Positions 31,664-40,015 of a stretch of 64,000 nucleotides of DNA are shown here, in pieces (the first letter of the stretch is position 1; the number at the start of each line of letters is the position of its first letter). Position numbers and translations under genes: made by a program. The notes beneath the pieces were generated by a model. The model searched no databases and was not told the origin of the DNA. It worked only from the letters and a program-made list of their open reading frames with translations. This DNA is from Ferrimicrobium acidiphilum DSM 19497. GTDB lineage: Bacteria > Actinomycetota > Acidimicrobiia > Acidimicrobiales > Acidimicrobiaceae. The DNA lies in contig NZ_JXUW01000002.1 of NCBI RefSeq assembly GCF_000949255.1, positions 124,001-188,000 of the forward strand. Reading direction: 5' to 3'.

Positions 31664-32629
31664 CTAGGACCGTGATGCGCGAGGGTGAAACTCGTTGTAG
31701 ACCTTTGTGAGATGGGCCACCGAAACCTTGGTATAGATCTCAGTGGTGGCGATTGATGCGTGTCCGAGAAGCTCCTGGATAACTCTCAAATCGGCACCTG
31801 CCTCCACGAGGTGGGTGGCACATGAGTGCCGCAGTGTATGCGGCGAGAAACGGCTACCGAGGCCAACTGCCTGGGCGCGTTTCTTTAGCGCGAACCAGGC
31901 TCCCTGGCGAGTAAGACGGGCTCCGGTCTGATTAACAAAGACGGCCCGCTCTGCAGGGTGATTCCTAATCAGCTGTCGGCGAGATTCACTAAGATAACCA
32001 GACAAGAAGCTGGCCGCAATTGGTGGCACGGGCACCAACCGTTCCTTCGAACCCTTTCCGGTGACCGTAAGCCAGAAGGAGTCCTCGCGGAGATCCTCTA
32101 GATCGAGCCCTACCAACTCCGAGATCCGCATCCCCGAGGCGTACAGAAGCTCCAACATCGCCCTGTCGCGGCTCGCTAGTGGATCCGTGGGCACGGTAGC
32201 TTCGAGGAGTGTCACTGTCTCTGCGACCGAAAGAGCTTTAGGGAGGGATGCGATCTCGGTGTGGAGTCGAAGTCCTTCCATCGGATCATAAACCATCTGA
32301 CCGCTGGCTATTAGATAGCTGTAGAGCCCACGAGCAGCTGAGGCTGCCCGGGCGGCACTCCTGGCTGAGGTCGTGCACTTATAGTCGGCGAGGAAGGCCG
32401 CAAGATCTTGACGATTAGCGCCAAGGATCGAGGTCTCATGGCTGAGTAGATAGCCGAGCAGTCGTAAGAGATCTCCTCGGTAGGCCAAGATTGTAAGCTC
32501 ACTTCGCTCCTGCATTACGGCGAGAAAAACCAGGTACTCGTCTATCAGTGAGCTTCCGGGTAGATCTTCCTCTGCCTCAACTGAAGCGTTCACCGACGTT
32601 TGCTGACTCAGGATAGTTCGATGGGTCAA
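31664..32629 (-). CDS. xerD: Tyrosine recombinase XerD
   Basis: 321 residues. It resolves chromosome dimers at dif with XerC. The catalytic residues are present: Arg in LLYASGMRISELVGLDLEDL, His/Arg in PHTLRHSCATHL, His in LGHASIATT and Tyr in EIYTKV. The N-terminal core-binding domain is normal. The start is uncertain: TTG 32629 overlaps the nudix gene by 53 nt and has no clear ribosome site; GTG 32593 is in frame inside the overlap. It is last in the tlyA-nadK-recN-pyrG-nudix-xerD block, as in Mycobacterium tuberculosis Rv1694-Rv1701, which favours XerD over a mobile integrase. Confidence 0.9.
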   Translation of the reverse strand: MTHRTILSQQTSVNASVEAEEDLPGSSLIDEYLVFLAVMQERSELTILAYRGDLLRLLGYLLSHETSILGANRQDLAAFLADYKCTTSARSAARAASAARGLYSYLIASGQMVYDPMEGLRLHTEIASLPKALSVAETVTLLEATVPTDPLASRDRAMLELLYASGMRISELVGLDLEDLREDSFWLTVTGKGSKERLVPVPPIAASFLSGYLSESRRQLIRNHPAERAVFVNQTGARLTRQGAWFALKKRAQAVGLGSRFSPHTLRHSCATHLVEAGADLRVIQELLGHASIATTEIYTKVSVAHLTKVYNEFHPRASRS

Positions 32630-33170
32630 GCCCGTGCTGGAGCAGATAGAGTTTGCTCAAAGTGATCCCAACGATGGATTTGCCATCATCGAGCTCTTGA
32701 AGTGCTGAGAACTCACCGAGGGCACCGATGCTTAGCGCCCGAATCTGCATGTCCTCTTCCTCTACGGACTGTGGCGCAAGAGGCGCATCTGATAACCCAA
32801 GCGCAATAACCACGTGTGTGGTCTCATTAGTAAAGCCGGGAGAGTTCAGAAAAGAACCGACAAGTTCTAGTCTATCGGCCTTGAGTCCGCACTCCTCCTG
32901 GAGTTCGCGTTCAGCGGTGGTGAGGAGCTCCTCACCTGGGACGTCACACTTGCCAGCTGGCAGTTCGATAAGGTGCCGTTCTACGGATGGTCGAAACTGC
33001 CTGACCACCACTACACGGCCATTCGTGAGCAGCGGAACGATGACAACTGCACCAGGGTGCTCGACGACTGTCCTCCGATAGTCGACCCCGTTTACTCGGA
33101 ACGACTTCTCGCGCATGGTAAGAAACCCGTTGGTCGCCAAGGTGCGCTCGCCGATCTTGGCGAAGGTCAT
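32577..33170 (-). CDS. NUDIX hydrolase, ADP-ribose pyrophosphatase type
   Basis: 197 residues from ATG 33170, which follows AAGGAG by seven bases; the ribosome site lies in the last codons of pyrG. It likely splits ADP-ribose to AMP and ribose 5-phosphate. The Nudix box is GKCDVPGE then TTAERELQEECGL; there are six residues rather than five between the first Gly and the Glu. The orthologous gene beside pyrG in mycobacteria (Rv1700) has the same extra residue, so it is a clade feature and not damage. The ATG lies one base after the pyrG stop. Confidence 0.9.
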   Translation of the reverse strand: MTFAKIGERTLATNGFLTMREKSFRVNGVDYRRTVVEHPGAVVIVPLLTNGRVVVVRQFRPSVERHLIELPAGKCDVPGEELLTTAERELQEECGLKADRLELVGSFLNSPGFTNETTHVVIALGLSDAPLAPQSVEEEDMQIRALSIGALGEFSALQELDDGKSIVGITLSKLYLLQHGLDPSNYPESANVGERFS

Positions 33171-33171
33171 A

Positions 33172-34779
33172 TCAATGCTCCTTGGCAAACTCTAGAGCCG
33201 ACCCTACGAGCCCTAGAAACAATGGGTGCGGTCGATTGGGCCGGGATTGGAACTCCGGGTGTGCTTGGGTTCCCACCCAGAACGGGTGTCCCGATAGTTC
33301 GATGAACTCCACCAGACGTCCATCGGGTGAGAAGCCAGAGAGGCTTAGACCAGCGTTACGCAAGCGGCCATGGAAGCGTTGGTTGACCTCAAATCGGTGA
33401 CGATGGCGCTCGTAGACCACCTCTGAGTTGTATAGCTCGTGCACTAGCGAGCCCGCCTCCAGCCTTGCTGGATAAGTTCCTAGGCGCATAGTGCCGCCGA
33501 GATCGGTGAGTTCGCGTTGATCGTCCATGAGATCAATCACTGGAAAACTGGTATCACTGTCAAACTCGGTCGAGTGGGCATCGGTCATATCACCAAGGTG
33601 ACGAGCGATGTCCACTACCATCACCTGGAGACCAAGGCAAATACCGAGGCAGGGAATGCCGCGCTCTCGCGTGACCATCGCTGCGCTGATCTTTCCATCG
33701 ATGCCACGAGCACCAAAGCCACCGGGAATCACGACTCCATCGATACCATCAAAAAATGAATCCGCCATCATCGGCGTTACCTCTTCGGCTGAGATCCATT
33801 CAATTGCCACTTTCGCGTCATGATGAAGACCACCGTGGCGAAGTGCCTCAACCACGGAGAGATAGGCGTCAGCATGGTCAACGTATTTACCGATGATACC
33901 GATTCGCACCTCGCGGAGTGGGGACGCCGCCCGGCGCGCGAGATCTCTCCACTCTCCAAGCTCAGGTTCCTCGGGGCCGCCTAGGCGAAGTAACTCGACA
34001 AGATAGTCATCGAGTTCTTGGTCGTGCAAGACTAAGGGGACGGCGAGCAAGTTATCGGTATCTATGGCGGTTACGACGCCGCGCTCGGGAACATCGCAAA
34101 ACATGGAGATCTTCTGTCTAACCGAAGCGGACATCGGTCGATCGGAGCGGCACACGATAATGTCTGGCTGGATTCCGCGAGAGCGTAGTTCGGCGACCGA
34201 ATGCTGGGTCGGCTTTGTCTTTTCCTCCTGCGACGGGCCGATATGCGGTACCAAAGTTAGATGAACGAAACAAGCATGGTCGCGTCCGATCTCGTTGCGG
34301 AGCTGTCGAATCGCCTCGAGAAATGGCAAAATTTCTATGTCGCCGACGGTGCCACCGATCTCGGTTATCACCACATCGGTATCGTCGGTGGCGAGTGCTC
34401 GGATACGGGTTTTGATCTCGTCGGTGATGTGCGGGATAACCTGTACCGTCTTGCCTAGATAATCACCGTGGCGCTCTCGCTCAATCACCGTTTTGTAGAT
34501 TGCGCCAGTTGTGACGGAGGACCCTCGACGAAGTTGAATATCGACAAAACGCTCATAATGACCTAGATCGAGGTCGGTCTCCGCTCCGTCTGCAGTGACG
34601 AAAACTTCTCCATGCTCGAATGGGTTCATAGTGCCAGGATCAACGTTGATGTAGGGGTCAAGCTTTTGCATCGTGACTCGAAGTCCCCGTGCCTTCAAAA
34701 GGCGACCGATCGACGATGCAGTAATGCCCTTCCCTAACGAGCTTGCAACGCCGCCCGTGACAAAAATATGCTTAGTCAA
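33172..34779 (-). CDS. pyrG: CTP synthase
   Basis: 535 residues from TTG 34779, seven bases after GGAAGGGAG. This start gives MTKHIFVTGGVASSLGKG, exactly the usual PyrG N-terminus; the longer frame to 34812 is rejected. It makes CTP from UTP, ATP and glutamine. The synthetase half has DPYINVDPGTMNPFEHGEVFV and ITEIGGTVGDIE. The C-terminal class I amidotransferase has GGFGARG, the nucleophile in CLGICLGLQ and a distal HPEF. The start lies 19 bp after recN; mycobacteria have two extra genes (steA, steB) at this junction, absent here. Confidence 0.97.
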   Translation of the reverse strand: MTKHIFVTGGVASSLGKGITASSIGRLLKARGLRVTMQKLDPYINVDPGTMNPFEHGEVFVTADGAETDLDLGHYERFVDIQLRRGSSVTTGAIYKTVIERERHGDYLGKTVQVIPHITDEIKTRIRALATDDTDVVITEIGGTVGDIEILPFLEAIRQLRNEIGRDHACFVHLTLVPHIGPSQEEKTKPTQHSVAELRSRGIQPDIIVCRSDRPMSASVRQKISMFCDVPERGVVTAIDTDNLLAVPLVLHDQELDDYLVELLRLGGPEEPELGEWRDLARRAASPLREVRIGIIGKYVDHADAYLSVVEALRHGGLHHDAKVAIEWISAEEVTPMMADSFFDGIDGVVIPGGFGARGIDGKISAAMVTRERGIPCLGICLGLQVMVVDIARHLGDMTDAHSTEFDSDTSFPVIDLMDDQRELTDLGGTMRLGTYPARLEAGSLVHELYNSEVVYERHRHRFEVNQRFHGRLRNAGLSLSGFSPDGRLVEFIELSGHPFWVGTQAHPEFQSRPNRPHPLFLGLVGSALEFAKEH

Positions 34780-34798
34780 CCCCGCGCTCCCTTCCGAT

Positions 34799-36382
34799 TC
34801 AGTATACGTCACTTCGGTCGGCGAATCGTGCGATTAGATCTTTCGCATGTTCTTGAGCTTGGGGCGAGTCAGCGTGGCCCGAGAGCATGCGGGCGATCTC
34901 GCGCACGCGTTCGGACCCGGTCACAACCTGGAGTGATGTAGCAACCTGATCGGTTGTGGTCGATTTTGTGACCACGACATGCTGATCTGCAGCTGCGGCA
35001 ATCTGAGCTAGGTGTGTCACTACCAGCACTTGATGACGGCCCGCCATAGAGCGGAGAACCTCAGCTATGCGTAGCCCTGTGGAACCGCCGATGCCAGCAT
35101 CGATCTCGTCGAAGATAAGCGTCGGAGTTGATGCTCCTGCCACCCTAGCGATAGCAAGCATCAGACGCGAAAGTTCACCGCCCGATGCCACCTTCCCAAG
35201 CGGCATAGGAGGAATACCGGGGTTCGCGGTAAAGAGGAAAGTTGGAACTATACGGTCGGGATCATCAAAAGTAATCCTGCACTGAGCACCGACGAGGGCC
35301 ACCTCGGTCAGCATCGCCTCAACCTTACCAACTAAGTCCTCTGCGGCTCGATGGCGTGCGCTGCGAAGGTCATGAAGCGCCACCTCAATCTGTGGAGCCA
35401 AGGAGGTGAGTTTGGCTATGATTTCGGCCTCGGAACTTTCGGAATCCTCTAAGTCAGAACGTTCTAGCTCAAGGCTGGACTGTGTCTGTAGCACGTCGTG
35501 GAGAGTGCCACCAAAACGTCGCTTCATCGCCACCAATACACCAAGTCTGTCTTCGAGTTCAGCCAGCGCTTGCGGATCCTCGAACTCGTTCTCCAACGCA
35601 ATCCGACTGTCATGGGCCAGGTCATCGAGTTCATCCATCAGCGCCACAAGTCGGTTGCTGAACTCTGGCATAAGCTCCTTGGCCTGTGAGTTGAGTTTGC
35701 CGACCTCATCGGTAATCCCGGCCTCTCCGACAAGTAGATCGTGGAGGGCGGATAAGAACTGCTGACGATCACGCGTCAATGCAAGGCGTGCAATCCGTTC
35801 CTCAATTTTCTCATCCTCCTCCGGATCCTCAAGCTTGGCATCGCGGAGTACTCCAAGTTCGTAGTTGACGAACTCGAGCCGACGCATGCGGTCGTTGCCA
35901 CGGGTGCGTAACTCGGCGAGCTCCGCCTCAAGCCTTGTGGCCTCTGCCCGCAACTCACGAAGCAGGCTATCGTCGATTGAGCCGAATTTATCTAGGATGA
36001 GAAGCTGCGCCGACGGCTGAGTGAGCGTGGCCGCAAGATGCTGCCCAAAGATCTCAACCTCGTGGGCGGTTCGCTCACTGAGTTCAGCAAGCGTTACCGC
36101 CTCTCTGTCTATACGCACCTGATTTCTGCCTGTGTTGGTAAGTTCTCGGCGTAGCAGCACCTGTGTGCCGTCTGGGTCAAGTTGAGCTGCTACCCGTGCT
36201 CTGTCGCCGTGGGGGCCGATCAGTTCCGGGGAGCCGCGTGCACCAAGGAGAAGGCCGAGCGCGGTTGTCAGTAGGGTTTTACCTGCCCCTGTCTCGCCCG
36301 TGATTACCACCAATCCAGTCTGAAACTCTAGTTCGGCATATTCAATCACACCCAGATTCTCGACGATCAGCGATTCAAGCAC
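34799..36382 (-). CDS. recN: DNA repair protein RecN
   Basis: 527 residues. This SMC-like ATPase handles double-strand breaks. Walker A is ITGETGAGKTLL (about 28-40) and the C-terminal ABC signature and Walker B are SGGELSRLMLAIA and LIFDEIDAGIGG. The coiled coil runs through about 150-360 and is a little short. GTG 36382 follows GGAGAG. It overlaps nadK by 8 nt and leads to pyrG after 19 nt, so the block is one operon. Confidence 0.95.
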   Translation of the reverse strand: MLESLIVENLGVIEYAELEFQTGLVVITGETGAGKTLLTTALGLLLGARGSPELIGPHGDRARVAAQLDPDGTQVLLRRELTNTGRNQVRIDREAVTLAELSERTAHEVEIFGQHLAATLTQPSAQLLILDKFGSIDDSLLRELRAEATRLEAELAELRTRGNDRMRRLEFVNYELGVLRDAKLEDPEEDEKIEERIARLALTRDRQQFLSALHDLLVGEAGITDEVGKLNSQAKELMPEFSNRLVALMDELDDLAHDSRIALENEFEDPQALAELEDRLGVLVAMKRRFGGTLHDVLQTQSSLELERSDLEDSESSEAEIIAKLTSLAPQIEVALHDLRSARHRAAEDLVGKVEAMLTEVALVGAQCRITFDDPDRIVPTFLFTANPGIPPMPLGKVASGGELSRLMLAIARVAGASTPTLIFDEIDAGIGGSTGLRIAEVLRSMAGRHQVLVVTHLAQIAAAADQHVVVTKSTTTDQVATSLQVVTGSERVREIARMLSGHADSPQAQEHAKDLIARFADRSDVY

Positions 36383-37262
36383 CGTAGGTCTCTCCAGCGC
36401 TACTCTGAGGTTCGTTTAGTCGGAACTTTCGTTTAACGATGTCGTAGAAGGGTACGTCAGCAACTCGGATAAGACGCACAGGTTTGGGGTGTGCGCTAAT
36501 CGTGACTGAGTCCGGCGGCATCAATGAATGGACCACCTGACCATCTACCATCACAGATGCGTTGGGCCCACGATCAAGATGAAAGCCAACTTCCTGGTCA
36601 ATAGCAAGTACAAGCGAACGGTCAAAGAGCATGTGGGGAGATAGTGGAGTCAATATGATGGCCTGTAATTGTGGAGCAACAATCGGGCCGCGTGCCGACA
36701 GATTGTAGGCAGTAGACCCCGTCGGTGTTGCGATGATGAGACCGTCAGCCTCGTAGCGCAGAAAACGTTGACCACCCAGACTCACATCTCCACGTATCAC
36801 ATGTCCAGAGACTTGCCGCTCCACCACGACTTCGTTGAATGCGATGACGCTCTGAATCCCATCTCCCACCTGAAATCGAGCCACAAGCGCTAGCCGTTCC
36901 TCAACGCTGAACTCCCCGGCGAGGATGGAACCAAGAGCTGTGATCATATCGGCAGGTTCGACTTCGGTAAGGTAACCTAGCTGGCCCAGGTTGACCCCGA
37001 GTGCAGGAACGCCTTGGCGATGTGCAGATGCCATCGCGCGCAGCATCGTTCCGTCGCCCCCGAGGCAGACGACCGCATCAACGACGGGGTCGTCGGGGCC
37101 CGCCTGCCAGTGGTGCTCGCCAGTCCAAATAGAGGTCGATTTCTCCTCCGCCAGGAGTTGAACACTCTGGCAACCATTGGCCTCCAGATAACTCTTTGCC
37201 TCGAGGAAGAGAGTGGTACTCTCGGAATGGGCGGGGTGTAGCACAAATCCCAAGGTCATCAT
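36375..37262 (-). CDS. nadK: NAD kinase
   Basis: 295 residues. It phosphorylates NAD to NADP. Family motifs are GGDGTMLRAM (about 67-76), GVNLGQLGYLTEVEP, the Asp/Ala-rich ADGLIIATPTGSTAYNLSARGPIV (about 170-195) and LTPLSPHML. The start is ATG-ATG at 37262. tlyA stops 12 bases upstream and recN starts inside the 3' end, so this gene is translationally linked to both. Confidence 0.95.
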   Translation of the reverse strand: MMTLGFVLHPAHSESTTLFLEAKSYLEANGCQSVQLLAEEKSTSIWTGEHHWQAGPDDPVVDAVVCLGGDGTMLRAMASAHRQGVPALGVNLGQLGYLTEVEPADMITALGSILAGEFSVEERLALVARFQVGDGIQSVIAFNEVVVERQVSGHVIRGDVSLGGQRFLRYEADGLIIATPTGSTAYNLSARGPIVAPQLQAIILTPLSPHMLFDRSLVLAIDQEVGFHLDRGPNASVMVDGQVVHSLMPPDSVTISAHPKPVRLIRVADVPFYDIVKRKFRLNEPQSSAGETYGA

Positions 37263-37274
37263 TACAACGAGAGC

Positions 37275-38075
37275 CTAGTTCGTTCCCAGCACATCGGCGA
37301 TAAGACGCTTGTAAGATGAATCTTGTTTAGAGATTGAATATCGAGAAGCTGGGAAAAGATGGACAAAAAATTCCTGATTGCCCTTCGACCCCTTTCTCCT
37401 CGATCGCACTAGCTGTTGAGGAAAGAGTCCATGGTCTGCAAGGTCGTCGAGAACAGCCTCTAACACGCCTGCATGGAGGTCAGCGTCTCGAATCACCCCT
37501 CTGTGTCTAGATGCCACCTCTCGATCCACCTCGAACTGCGGCTTGATGAGAAGCAAGAGTTGCGTCTCCGCCCCTGAAAGTAACCGCAAACTTGTCGCAA
37601 TTTTAGTCACCGAGATGAAGGAGACATCGACCGTCACCAGATCGGGTGGATTTGAGAGTGGCCATAGGAACCCTCGAATATCAGTCTGCTCGTGGACGGA
37701 GACACGAGCATCCTTGCGTAGTTGCGCGTCGAGCTGTCCAGTACCAACATCGACGGCGATCACGGATCTTGCGCCCCTATCGAGCAGAGCTTTAACAAAG
37801 CCCCCTGTGGAGGATCCGACATCGAGGCAGGTCATGTCTGCTGGTCTGATGTCGCAGTCGCTCAGCGCTCCATCGAGTTTGTCATAGCCGCGCGGGCGCC
37901 AGTCTCGCGTTCTTAGGAGCTCGATCGCATCGGTGTTGGCAACGAGACGTGCGGGCTTGACGGCCAAAGAACCGTTTACGAGCACTTGTTGATCATCAAT
38001 CAGGAGTTCAGCTTGAGCTCGAGATCGCACTAGGCCCCGCTTTTGCATGGCGATATCTAGGCGTTGTCTAGCCAC
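37275..38075 (-). CDS. tlyA: TlyA-type rRNA 2'-O-methyltransferase
   Basis: 266 residues from GTG 38075, nine bases after AGGAG; this gives VARQRLDIAMQKRGLVRSR, the normal TlyA N-terminus, so the longer frame to 38159 is rejected. It has an S4 RNA-binding domain (about 3-60) then an FtsJ/RrmJ-like methyltransferase: VGSSTGGFVKALLDRGA (SAM site), VDVGTGQLD, and TVDVSFIS. TlyA methylates ribose at 16S C1409 and 23S C1920 and underlies capreomycin sensitivity. It opens the tlyA-nadK-recN-pyrG-nudix-xerD operon. Confidence 0.93.
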   Translation of the reverse strand: MARQRLDIAMQKRGLVRSRAQAELLIDDQQVLVNGSLAVKPARLVANTDAIELLRTRDWRPRGYDKLDGALSDCDIRPADMTCLDVGSSTGGFVKALLDRGARSVIAVDVGTGQLDAQLRKDARVSVHEQTDIRGFLWPLSNPPDLVTVDVSFISVTKIATSLRLLSGAETQLLLLIKPQFEVDREVASRHRGVIRDADLHAGVLEAVLDDLADHGLFPQQLVRSRRKGSKGNQEFFVHLFPASRYSISKQDSSYKRLIADVLGTN

Positions 38076-38229
38076 GAGACTCAGCTCCTGGAATGAGTCG
38101 CCGACAACGCCCTCGTGACTGGTTGAGGCGATCGTCCATAGTCCGAGTGTAACCGACAATCGAGTGGAGTTATTCAGCCGCAGATCTACGTTCGAATCGA
38201 GTAGATTAGCCAGAAAGGGGGGCTCTCAT

Positions 38230-39006
38230 ATGGCATCATATAGATACGTTCAGGTTCATAGCGACCGTGATTTTACGGTCATCACTATGGACAGACCAGC
38301 TAAGAGGAACGCACTCTCGCTAGCACACATGGAGGAGCTGTTAGATGCGTTCACTGAGGCCGGCAAGTCGGAGGTCCGAGGCATAATCCTGGCGGCGAAT
38401 GGACCTGTTTTCTCCGCGGGCCACGACTTCTCCGAGATGGCAGGACAGGACTATGCCTACATGGATCGACTACTTCATACCTGCACCCGCCTCATGCTCA
38501 CGATCGCCGACCTAGCGCAACCGGTGATAGCCCGTGTCAATGGGCTCGCGACCGCGGCTGGGGCTCAGCTAGTTGCCAGCTGCGACTTAGCCGTGGCTTC
38601 ATCCAGCGCAGGCTTTGCAGCACCAGGTGGTAAGGGTGGATGGTTTTGCCACACTCCTATGGTTGCCATCGGCCATTCAATCGGGCGCAAACGCGCAGCA
38701 GAGATGGCCATGACGGGTGACACCATCGACGCTTTTACCGCGCTCTCTTGGGGTTTGATTAATCGAGTGGTAGAGCAAGATCAACTAGATGAGGCGACTA
38801 TGGACCTGCTTGAACGCGCAACGCGCGGTTCGCGCTACTCCAAGGCACTTGGGAAGCACTCCCTCTATAACCAGTTGGATCTTCCGATTGCCGATGCGTA
38901 CTCGGTTGCGATTGCCGCCATGGCGGGTGCCTCGCAGACCCACGATGCTCAAGAAGGGATGGCGGCTTTCCTGGAAAAACGGGCTCCGGAGTGGACAGAC
39001 CACTAG
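38230..39006 (+). CDS. Enoyl-CoA hydratase/isomerase family protein (ECHDC3-like)
   Basis: 258 residues from ATG 38230, after AGGGGGG. Crotonase fold: VFSAGHDFSEM gives the first oxyanion-hole region (about 65-75) and RVNGLATAAGAQLVASCDLAVAS the second. The next block PGGKGGWFCHTPMVAIGHSIGRKRAAEM matches the ECHDC3-type subgroup (GxxGxFCxTP) rather than classical hydratase, so one of the usual catalytic Glu residues seems to be missing. Hydratase activity is therefore uncertain. The gene is divergent from tlyA and monocistronic. Confidence 0.85.
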   Translation: MASYRYVQVHSDRDFTVITMDRPAKRNALSLAHMEELLDAFTEAGKSEVRGIILAANGPVFSAGHDFSEMAGQDYAYMDRLLHTCTRLMLTIADLAQPVIARVNGLATAAGAQLVASCDLAVASSSAGFAAPGGKGGWFCHTPMVAIGHSIGRKRAAEMAMTGDTIDAFTALSWGLINRVVEQDQLDEATMDLLERATRGSRYSKALGKHSLYNQLDLPIADAYSVAIAAMAGASQTHDAQEGMAAFLEKRAPEWTDH

Positions 39007-39357
39007 CTGGCTCTACATCGCTGGGCCTGCTGGCTTGTAATACCTATAAGGCTCGCCCCCACTACCGAATGCGACGATAAGTGTGATTGTCGAGTCGCGA
39101 TCCACGGCGAGTAGATAGCAACCGGTCCCGTGTTCATCGATCGTTCTCTATAGTCAAGCCCTGGCGAGTGCACCTCTGTGTTCATCGACGCCGTATCGGT
39201 CGAAATCTAAATATACAGTGTGTAAAACGGCATCGCAAGCCTGGCGAGCTTCTATTTTTGAGTGCATCGATCGCTGATCTTCCTGGAGTTGAAGGCGCTC
39301 CTGACTCAGACGCGGTCCAGGTTCAGTATTGACTAATAGCTGATTATCGTGGTTGTC
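39007..39357. other. Intergenic region after the crotonase gene
   Basis: No gene or clear terminator is seen. A weak 81-codon plus frame (39087-39332) has no ribosome site and a composition unlike its neighbours. Confidence 0.4.
39345..39350 (+). promoter_or_regulatory. TATCGT -10 box seven bases before GTG 39358
   Basis: TATCGT fits TANNNT and ends seven bases before the GTG of the PAP2 gene; no Shine-Dalgarno is visible. Weak on its own, but it matches the pattern at five other genes in the window. Confidence 0.3.
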
Positions 39358-39975
39358 GTGATGAACACCCCAGCCAGATACCGAAGCCTACGTCAGAGGC
39401 TCACTGATCTAGACCTAAAAATCATCGCGATGATGGCCAATAGCCACGACAGCTGGCCACCTCTCGATCAGTTGGCCACCTATCTGGCCAACTACGCGCC
39501 ACATCTCTACGCGTTGGGATTTATCGGAGCATGGTACGCGCTCGATCCAGATGACGTGGAGAGTCGCTCTATGATTGTGCGTTCGGTAATCGCTGGAGGC
39601 ACGGCTGTATTGACCGCCAGAGTTGTCTCTCAGCTAGTACCACGCACCCGCCCATTCGCGGTCTCGGATGTGTCTATCACCGGTCTAATTGACCACCGGC
39701 CATCTCACTCATTCCCCTCTACTCACTCCGCAGGCGCTACCGCCTTTGTCGTCGGGCTAGGCTCCAAACCTGCTGGATTGTCATCTATATTTCGCCCGCT
39801 TACCTTGGGTGTCCTGGGTTCAAGGATCTATTCGGGCGTGCACTGGCCCACAGATGTAGGAGCTGGCGCCCTCGTAGGCGCTGGCATCGGATATGTTGTC
39901 AAGGCCGATATCCTCCGTCGGAGGCAGCATCAACTGACGGAACTTATTATTGGCCTCACGCCGATGCTTCGGTGA
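39358..39975 (+). CDS. PAP2-superfamily phosphatase
   Basis: 205 residues from GTG 39358 (alternatives GTG 39349, ATG 39361). The three-part acid phosphatase motif is present: RVVSQLVPRTRP for KX6RP (with Arg or Gln for Lys), PSHSFPSTHS for PSGH, and SRIYSGVHWPTDV for SRX5HX3D. About five membrane helices. Such enzymes split lipid or undecaprenyl diphosphates; a BcrC-like role in recycling cell-wall lipid carrier is the likeliest, but others are possible. It is monocistronic. Confidence 0.85.
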   Translation: MMNTPARYRSLRQRLTDLDLKIIAMMANSHDSWPPLDQLATYLANYAPHLYALGFIGAWYALDPDDVESRSMIVRSVIAGGTAVLTARVVSQLVPRTRPFAVSDVSITGLIDHRPSHSFPSTHSAGATAFVVGLGSKPAGLSSIFRPLTLGVLGSRIYSGVHWPTDVGAGALVGAGIGYVVKADILRRRQHQLTELIIGLTPMLR

Positions 39976-40015
39976 TACCTTTAACTAAGGACTCACTAAG
40001 AGCAGATCACTCCGG

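Noticed and set aside
31664-32629. xerD as a mobile integrase
   Set aside because: It sits in the conserved nudix-pyrG-recN order and has a XerD-type sequence of normal length.
37275-38159. Longer TlyA start at 38159
   Set aside because: The extra 28 residues are unlike the family N-terminus, whereas GTG 38075 has a good AGGAG and begins exactly at the S4 domain.
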